Part shown: piece by piece, positions 39,870 to 45,156 of the stretch
Position numbering within the stretch: the first letter of the stretch is position 1
Layout: the number at the start of each line of letters is the position of its first letter
DNA from: Roseiflexus sp.
GTDB taxonomy: Bacteria > Chloroflexota > Chloroflexia > Chloroflexales > Roseiflexaceae
Length of the DNA stretch: 45,156 nucleotides
Direction: 5' to 3'
Assembly (NCBI GenBank): GCA_017743475.1
Contig: JAGHYV010000035.1
Location: 1 to 45,156 of the forward strand
Made by a program: the position numbers and the translations under genes
Notes under the pieces: generated by a model
Told to the model about the DNA's origin: nothing
Database searches by the model: none
Seen by the model: only the letters and a program-made list of their open reading frames with translations

Positions 39870-40787
39870 TTACGGTCTGGGATGTGCCGCGAAAAACTTC
39901 CAGATTACGTCGGACGCGGAGATGCTCTGCGTCGGCTCGTCGCCGCCTACCCGTCCAGGACCGTTGCTGCCGGGCCAGGCGTGCCTGCCGCCGATGATAG
40001 TGTACAGTTCCACCGCTGTGCCATCGCGACATCCGCTCCAGACCTGATGCTGGATGTCGGTGGAGGATGTGGTCTGCGGCTGCGGGTCGCAGCCGTTGAA
40101 CGCCGTCCAGAACCCCACCGATTCCTGCACTGAAGCGAAATTCACCCCAACGCGAGAATCAGGACCTACGCCGCCGTTATAGGGCAGGCGGGTATCGTCC
40201 GTGCCGTAAACATGGATCACCACGACAGGATGGGTCGGCTGACAGGGTTCGTAGTTCAACGTCCCCGCTACGGGAGCAATGGCAGCAATGACATCAGATG
40301 CCTCACACGCCAGGCGGGACGCCATGATCCCGCCGTTGGAGATGCCAGTAACGTAGATGCGCTTCGGGTCGATGGCGTATGCGTTGGCGAGTTCGGCAAT
40401 CAGGGCACGGATGAAACCAACGTCGTCCACGTTGTTCGTCATGGCGTAGCCGCAGCGTGTTCCGCCGTTCCAGGTCAGAAGAGCGTCCTGGCGTCGCCCC
40501 GTTCCGTTTGGATACACAATGATGAAGCCTTTTTCGTCGGCGAAGCGGTTGAAATCGCTGATGCGCCGATAGTGTTCGGCGTTGCCCCCGCCTCCGTGCA
40601 GCGAGATGACTAGCGGAACCGGATGGTGCTCGTTGTACGAAGGAGGGACATGCAGGATGGAGGTCCGTTTCAAACCGTCATACGTCAAGGTGTAGAGGGA
40701 ATCTGCCCTGACGCTTGGAAGAGTTGAAGAACAGGCGATCAAGAGGATAGTGCTCAAAAGCAAGGGTGCGAACAGGCGTTTTATCAT
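39870..40787 (-). CDS. Secreted lipoprotein esterase (PHB depolymerase/feruloyl-esterase-like)
   Basis: This 305-residue alpha/beta hydrolase belongs to the LpqC/esterase family that includes PHB depolymerases and feruloyl esterases. The N-terminus MIKRLFAPLLLSTILLIACSS is quoted in part as LLLSTILLIACSS; it ends in a lipobox with C19 for lipid attachment, so it should sit outside the membrane. The oxyanion region is LVISLHGGGGNAEHY, the nucleophile serine is in VTGISNGGIMAS (GxSxG), the acid is probably in YGTDDTRLPYNGG, and the histidine is in IGGRHAWPG. Several cysteines may form disulphides. The substrate is uncertain. Confidence 0.9.
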   Translation of the reverse strand: MIKRLFAPLLLSTILLIACSSTLPSVRADSLYTLTYDGLKRTSILHVPPSYNEHHPVPLVISLHGGGGNAEHYRRISDFNRFADEKGFIIVYPNGTGRRQDALLTWNGGTRCGYAMTNNVDDVGFIRALIAELANAYAIDPKRIYVTGISNGGIMASRLACEASDVIAAIAPVAGTLNYEPCQPTHPVVVIHVYGTDDTRLPYNGGVGPDSRVGVNFASVQESVGFWTAFNGCDPQPQTTSSTDIQHQVWSGCRDGTAVELYTIIGGRHAWPGSNGPGRVGGDEPTQSISASDVIWKFFAAHPRP

Positions 40788-41078
40788 CCGGACTCCTCCT
40801 TGTTGTCATAGTGCATTGTATGTCCGTGTAATGAAGGAAATGTTTGGAAGTTGTGTGCTTTTGGCGAAGATGATAAAAGACCCAGTGAAGGATAAGCTGA
40901 AGTGCTTTGGGTTATACACACAGTTTGGCGAGCAACTCTTCTTCCCAACGATCAGTGAAGCGTTCAGCGTGTATGTCAGAACGTTCGAGGTGGATTGGGT
41001 CAATTGGGAAGACCGGCAGATGATGGAGACCCGGCCACCGGCACAGTGGGGAACCAGTCCGCACTTGCCCGAAAGCGC
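40788..41078. other. Intergenic region with an unrecognised short open frame
   Basis: A frame from the ATG at 40831 runs to 41085 (84 residues, ...KCFGLYTQFGEQLFFPTISEAF...). Its base composition is more A/T-rich than its neighbours and it matches no family I know. It may be a remnant of transferred DNA. I do not call it a gene. Confidence 0.4.
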
Positions 41079-42776
41079 TCACTGACAATACCCTGGCGGC
41101 AGGGTGATCGGTCCGGCGACAGGCGGGGGCAATTGCGCCCAGGGCAACCCCAGGAACGGGAGGAAGTTCGGGCGCATGCCAGCTGCCAGCACGCGCTCGC
41201 GAGTGAATATGCGCTCCAGCGTCTGATCATCGTGCACCAGACGCATCGTCTGGTACCAGCTCAACCCATCGCGGCGCTCAAAATGCCAGTATTCCAGCGC
41301 CAGCGGTTGGGTGCGCCAGTCGAAGGTCTCACGTTCCTGCGCGGCGATCCGGTTCCAGCCATGCGCGGCAGCCAGCGCCGTGAAATCGACGAAATACCCG
41401 GCGGGGGGCGGCAACATGCGGCGGTTGTGCACGTCGAAGATCGGCGCTGCCAGCGGTTCGCACATACGTCCATCCTGGCGCGCCGCGCGCAGGTAGAGGT
41501 GCCAGAAGAGCCGTCCGGTGCGCCATTCGGGGGAGATGGATCTGCTGCCCATTCACGCGATAATCCCAACGGGTGTCGAACGCCCGCCCCGCCTTATGCC
41601 AGCTGGTGAACGAGGACGTACCATTCTGAAAATCGACCGACCGCGGCACTTCGCTCAACTGTCCGAGAAAATCATACCCGCTGGCTTCGATGACCTCCTG
41701 GCGCAGCGCATCGAATGAAGGTTTGACCGCCGCAGCAAGCACCGGCAACCCGCCAGTGCGCACATCGCCGAGCGGCGCCATGCCACGCGGCAGCGACGCG
41801 ATATCGACCGACGCCGTCGCCGAAGCGAACGAACGCCCGTTCTGCCGGCGATCGTCGAGTAGTGAGGCGCAATCGCGCAGCTGTTCCACGCCGGGCAGTT
41901 ATACCCGTGAACGCTGGCAACCACAAAGGTTCCATCGCTCAACCCAGGAGTAAACAACGCCACCCCCTGCCGTGAAAAGAACCGGCGTCTGCCCAGCGCC
42001 CAGAGTGCGACTGCCATCAACCCGCCGCCCGGCATCCACGCAGGATCACGCATCCCCAGGTTGTCTGGACCGGCACGGCGCTCTTCACCGGTGACCAGAT
42101 CAGCGATATACAGGTTACCGCTGCCGTCGCGATCCGAAATGAACGCTATGAAGCGACCATCGGGCGACCACGCCGGACTGTGATCAGGAGCGGGGTGATT
42201 GGTCAGATTGACAATTGTACTGCCCTCTACGTCGGTGATATAAATCTCCTGGTTGCCGTCGCGCCACGACGTGAATGCAAGTCGTTGTCCATCAGGCGCC
42301 CACGTCGGCTGCGATTCGGCGAATGGGTGGTCGGTGATGGGTCGCAGATCGCCACTATCCAGGTTGAGCGTATAGATATTGAGCTGACCATCACGCATGC
42401 TGGTAAAGGCAATCCACTGTCTATCGGGCGACCATACCGGTTCGCCATCATAGGCGTAATGTTCGGTCAGGCGGCGAAGATCACTGCCATCGGCGCACAT
42501 CACATAGAGATCCCAGTCGTTGTTGCGTCGGCTCGCGAACACAATGCGATCTCCTGCGGGCGACCAGGATGGGCTGCGGTCGGGATGCGGGTCGGCAGTG
42601 AGATTCACCACACGCTCGCCAGCCAGATCGGCGCTAAAGATATCGAATGCACCGCTCTCGCCGCGGGAAGCGGCAAAGACGATCCGCCCCTGGCCGTTCT
42701 ATTGCACTGCGCGCGCCTCGGCAGGGACGACGCCGGTTCCAAGGATCACAATGAGCGCCAGGGTTACGAACCGCAT
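41079..42776 (-). pseudogene. Secreted TolB-like beta-propeller protein, broken at three points
   Basis: Translation from the ATG at 42776 gives a signal peptide (MRFVTLALIVILGTGVVPAEA) quoted in part as LALIVILGTGVVPAEA, then meets a TAG at codon 26 (42699-42701). After it the same frame continues with repeated WD40/TolB-like PD40 units: PSWSPAGDRIVFASRRNNDWDLY, PVWSPDRQWIAFTS, PTWAPDGQRLAFTS and PAWSPDGRFIAFIS, each quoted in short. A frameshift near 41898 and another near 41540 lead into the C-terminal domain (ERETFDWRTQPLALEYWHF). Such proteins are typically periplasmic or extracellular scaffolds or peptidase partners. Three independent lesions make an intact product unlikely. Confidence 0.8.
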
Positions 42777-42809
42777 AATCACAGAGAAACGTCATTCTAA
42801 GCGAAGATG

Positions 42810-42870
42810 CGCAAAATGCTTTTGCGTAAGAAATGTACAGGCAGGATACTATTCAGAGTATACTGTATCC
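42810..42870. promoter_or_regulatory. Possible operator palindromes between divergent genes
   Basis: CGCAAAA (42810-42816) and TTTTGCG (42820-42826) form a perfect 7-bp inverted repeat. Further on, GGATAC (42844-42849) and GTATCC (42865-42870) flank the 8-bp palindrome AGTATACT (42857-42864), which contains a TATACT -10-like sequence. No good -35 is visible. These may regulate the hydrolase starting at 42907. Confidence 0.35.
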
Positions 42871-42906
42871 GATACCCCACAGACAGTTGAAAGAAATGAG
42901 AAATCA

Positions 42907-43776
42907 ATGAGGAACAACGGCTATCCGGTGGACGCACCGCGACAGTTTTATCGCTGGCGCGGCTATCGAGTCGCCTACTACACTGCGGGCGCCGGTCCTG
43001 CAATCCTCCTGATCCACAGCATCAATGCAGCCGCGTCCTCGTTCGAAATGCGCCGTCTGTTTGCAGCGCTTCGCACCGATTATCGCGTCTTTGCGCTCGA
43101 TTTTCTAGGGTTTGGCGGATCGGATCGACCGCAGCGCGTTTACTGCGCCGACGATTACATCGACCTAATTAGCGATTTTGCCCATGATACGGTTGGACAG
43201 GGCGCAGTGGTCATCGCCAGTTCGCTTGGCGCTGCCTACACTATCCGGGCAGCAGCACGGGACGCCAACCTCTTTGGACCTCTGATCCTGATCTGCCCTA
43301 CGGGTATGAGGAATCTCGTGCACCCGCAACAACCCGGACTGGCGTACAGAGCGCTTGCTGGTCCCTTTGGCGATCTGGTCTTTCGCCTGCTGACAAGCCG
43401 CTCCAGCATTGCCTATTTTCTGCGCACGCAATCGTACTACGACCCCGCCGTCGTAGATGATGAACTCATCGAAGGGTTCTACCGTGCAGCGTACCAGGCA
43501 GGCGCAAAGTGGGCGCCGATCTGTTTTCTGACGGGGTTGTTGAACTGTGATGTGCGTGATGCCTTCGGGCAACTGCGTCAGCCGATCCTGCTGATATGGG
43601 GGCGTCAGGCGGATCTGACGCCGCTGCGCAGCGCTAATGACTTTCTGGCGCGCAATCCCCGCGCGCACCTTGCAGTAGTAGACAAAGCGCGTCTCTCAGT
43701 GCAGGATGAACGACCGGAGGAGTTCATCCATCTTGTGCGAGAGTTCCTGGCGGCACCGCGCCCATCCGTCCTATAG
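42907..43776 (+). CDS. Alpha/beta hydrolase with a non-standard catalytic site
   Basis: This 289-residue alpha/beta-fold protein is read from the ATG at 42907, since the upstream in-frame extension runs through the divergent pseudogene and is implausible. LLIHSINAAASSFEMR (about 34-49) is the oxyanion region, DFLGFGGSDRP (65-75) the usual strand-5 approach, and VVIASSLGAAY (101-111) the nucleophile elbow with S106 in the family GxSxG position (here A-x-S-x-G). The expected histidine near the C-terminus (GHxPHxERP in relatives) is absent: the sequence reads ARLSVQDERPEEF. It may have altered chemistry or a non-catalytic role, so enzyme class is uncertain. Confidence 0.8.
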   Translation: MRNNGYPVDAPRQFYRWRGYRVAYYTAGAGPAILLIHSINAAASSFEMRRLFAALRTDYRVFALDFLGFGGSDRPQRVYCADDYIDLISDFAHDTVGQGAVVIASSLGAAYTIRAAARDANLFGPLILICPTGMRNLVHPQQPGLAYRALAGPFGDLVFRLLTSRSSIAYFLRTQSYYDPAVVDDELIEGFYRAAYQAGAKWAPICFLTGLLNCDVRDAFGQLRQPILLIWGRQADLTPLRSANDFLARNPRAHLAVVDKARLSVQDERPEEFIHLVREFLAAPRPSVL

Positions 43777-43849
43777 GAAACATCGTGCCGTGGTTGTGGA
43801 TTCTCTGGCGTCATCCCTCCCTGCCATAGCGATGCTCAAAATCTGGATA

Positions 43850-43879
43850 TTGACATTAGTGGTGCTATTGGTGTACAAT
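43850..43879 (+). promoter_or_regulatory. Strong promoter of the 43917 gene
   Basis: A perfect TTGACA (43850-43855) and TACAAT (43874-43879) are 18 bp apart. Transcription should start near 43886, giving a leader of about 30 nt. Confidence 0.7.
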
Positions 43880-43881
43880 AA

Positions 43882-43893
43882 GAACAAATGTAC
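43882..43893 (+). promoter_or_regulatory. Candidate LexA/SOS-box-like operator
   Basis: GAACAAATGTAC overlaps the expected transcription start of the 43917 gene. It differs at one base from the Gram-positive-type SOS half-site arrangement GAAC-N4-GTTC. The position just after the -10 would allow repression. A single near-match is weak evidence. Confidence 0.3.
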
Positions 43894-43916
43894 TAAAACC
43901 AGAGAAAGAAACAGCC

Positions 43917-44834
43917 ATGGCTATCGGGCGCAACAAAATCCGTCAGTTCACCGATGCAATGACCATCCAGTGGGCAAACGGCAAGAATGAGGCGCGGCTC
44001 ACGCCAGGTGTCGGGCGCTTCGTTTCCCACGTTGGATGGTACGCCGAAGTCGGGCGTGACGACGAATTCGACCGATTCGTCTACCAGGCAGGCATTCCGC
44101 AGATGGAGATTCGCCATCCGCGCCAGGGTGCGACTGCGCAAATTGTCCGTCACTGGAACCTTGGCGAGCAGCTGCGTTTCTTCCCGCTCACCAGTGGTCC
44201 AGTTGCAACGACCGTTGCTGCCAGCCTGTCGGCGCGCAATGTTGCCGCGACAATCGAGGCTGGCATCGGGTTACGCTGGGGTCGAGGCGAAGGTGAGCGC
44301 TCGAAGATGGCGATCCGTGGCTATCTTCAGATCCTCCAACGCGGCACGGATGAAACAGGCAGCAAATGGCTACTGTACCCTCGTCTGATCCAGATCTCGG
44401 TTCGCTCACGCATGACCGATGAATTGCTTGCTGCGCTCGTCGATCATGTGCGGGTCTGCGAAATTGCAGACACCCTAGTAGTAGATCGTGCGAAGCACCC
44501 CGATGTCATCCACTGTTACGAACTGGCGTTGCCGCTTGGTCCGGGGCAGGAAGAGCAGTGGGGCAAGGGCGAAACCACAACGGTTATGCCAATAACCAGT
44601 CTCCATCCCGAAACTATCGATCTCCCCTATCTTCGCACCCTCTGGCGTCCTGATCTGGTTGTCGAACTTGCGCTGCGCGACTGGCCCGATGTGCAGGCAT
44701 GGGCGCATGAGTTCAGTCTGGGCGGGTACACCGAACCCACAGGGCAGACGCCAGCGCCGGTGGATGATGCATATACGGGCGATGAGGCGATGGCTGCGAA
44801 CGGGCGCAGCGTCTACGCTGGTGATGCTCTATGA
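43917..44834 (+). CDS. Unrecognised 305-residue protein
   Basis: This protein opens MAIGRNKIRQFTDAMTIQWANG and has no signal peptide or membrane helix. It is quoted in part as MAIGRNKIRQFTDAMTIQW. It is a mixed alpha/beta sequence with no cofactor or catalytic motif I can name. The middle holds a beta-rich stretch (AGIGLRWGRGEGERSKMAIRG, quoted in part as GIGLRWGRGEGERSK), and the last 35 residues (after about 270) are low-complexity and acidic, like the tail of some single-stranded-DNA-binding proteins. That resemblance is composition only. A strong promoter and a possible SOS-like operator precede it. The downstream genes lie outside or are absent from the window. I do not assign a function. 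Confidence 0.7.
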   Translation: MAIGRNKIRQFTDAMTIQWANGKNEARLTPGVGRFVSHVGWYAEVGRDDEFDRFVYQAGIPQMEIRHPRQGATAQIVRHWNLGEQLRFFPLTSGPVATTVAASLSARNVAATIEAGIGLRWGRGEGERSKMAIRGYLQILQRGTDETGSKWLLYPRLIQISVRSRMTDELLAALVDHVRVCEIADTLVVDRAKHPDVIHCYELALPLGPGQEEQWGKGETTTVMPITSLHPETIDLPYLRTLWRPDLVVELALRDWPDVQAWAHEFSLGGYTEPTGQTPAPVDDAYTGDEAMAANGRSVYAGDAL

Positions 44835-45156
44835 GCGAACATGAAGATTGAGAATGAAATCCGGTATCTCGAACTGCCGCAGGAGTACAGCCCTCGGCTA
44901 TGGAATGCGAAGTCCGCCTGCGCGGGCTGGCGTGCGCCGTCCGGGGTAAACCTCTCGGCGATACCCCCCCAGGCGATACCTTACAGGGGTAGATTTTTTG
45001 GCAAGCCCCTGCGTGCCATCTCCCGTTTCAGCCATCAGGACGCCTAAACTCCCCCTTCTCCCCGTGTGGGAGAAGGGGGTTGGGGGGATGAGGGAGCAAA
45101 CGCGCACGGGAATGCCGCAAACCGCGTATCGCGCCCAAAGAACGCTCCCTTTGAGA
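44835..45156. other. Repeat-rich intergenic end of window
   Basis: No credible gene was found. It contains the motif CAGGGGTAGATTTTTTGG (44984-45001), close to the inverted-repeat core of the IS4-type element near 3753-3767, and a short direct repeat of GGCGATACC. A perfect 12-bp hairpin lies at 45051-45079. Confidence 0.6.
45051..45079. repeat. Perfect 12-bp hairpin repeat
   Basis: CCCCCTTCTCCC (45051-45062) and GGGAGAAGGGGG (45068-45079) pair perfectly around a 5-nt loop. No T-run follows, so it is more likely a dispersed repeat than a terminator. Confidence 0.75.

Noticed and set aside
40831-41085. An 84-residue open frame between the esterase and TolB-like genes
   Set aside because: No family match, unusual composition and no ribosome-binding site. 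It could still be a transferred remnant.

Overview
The window is high-GC bacterial DNA. Its gene content suggests Chloroflexota, most likely a Roseiflexus-like filamentous anoxygenic phototroph: multi-GAF signalling proteins, a NERD membrane protein, an HtpX/Hsp20 pair, a TPP-controlled thiE-thiM-thiD cluster, GC-rich intergenic repeats and many decayed transposases and genes. This placement comes from recognising protein styles by eye, not from a database search.

Layout. 1-1539: GC-rich direct repeats, then the 3' half of a VWA/amidotransferase-like membrane protein that has lost its N-terminus. 1545-2579: an APH/homoserine-kinase-like kinase. 2580-5169: gene-poor DNA with a decayed IS4-type element between long inverted repeats. 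5170-7580: a CBS-pair protein, a small Cys-containing protein and a GAF histidine kinase. 7581-10246: more gene-poor DNA holding a badly broken serpin gene. 10247-10657: a stand-alone receiver-domain protein. 10745-17684: a minus-strand cluster, in transcription order amidohydrolase, TPR/zinc-ribbon membrane protein, aroC, acetoacetyl-CoA synthetase, shikimate-kinase-like P-loop protein. 17939-20146: a triple-GAF diguanylate cyclase. 20163-23588: a class A penicillin-binding protein and a zinc peptidase. 23638-24489: mutM with a very short or absent leader. 24455-25882: two unknown membrane proteins. 26124-27622: tRNA-Arg(CCT) followed after 4 nt by an FAD oxidoreductase. 28032-29420: a NERD-domain membrane protein. 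29631-31119: a decayed GH13 glucosidase. 31370-34338: CCA-transferase-type nucleotidyltransferase/HD protein, Hsp20 and HtpX. 34345-38028: TPP riboswitch with terminator, thiE, thiM, a decayed RAYT transposase carrying its own REP-like palindrome, and thiD. 38029-39333: repeats and an IS5-type remnant. 39388-40787: a small membrane protein and a secreted esterase. 41079-42776: a decayed TolB-like beta-propeller protein. 42907-43776: an alpha/beta hydrolase. 43917-44834: an unrecognised protein behind a strong promoter with an SOS-box-like sequence. 44835-45156: repeat-rich intergenic DNA.

The intact genes are mainly housekeeping (thiamine salvage, chorismate, cell wall, DNA repair, protein quality control, signalling). 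Seven separate loci are clearly broken, including serpin, GH13, RAYT and TolB-like genes, so the window looks like ordinary chromosome with patches of active decay. I found no CRISPR array, prophage module or recognisable complete defence system. The best candidates for something undescribed are the 43917-44834 gene, the NERD membrane protein and the RAYT/REP arrangement inside the thi cluster.
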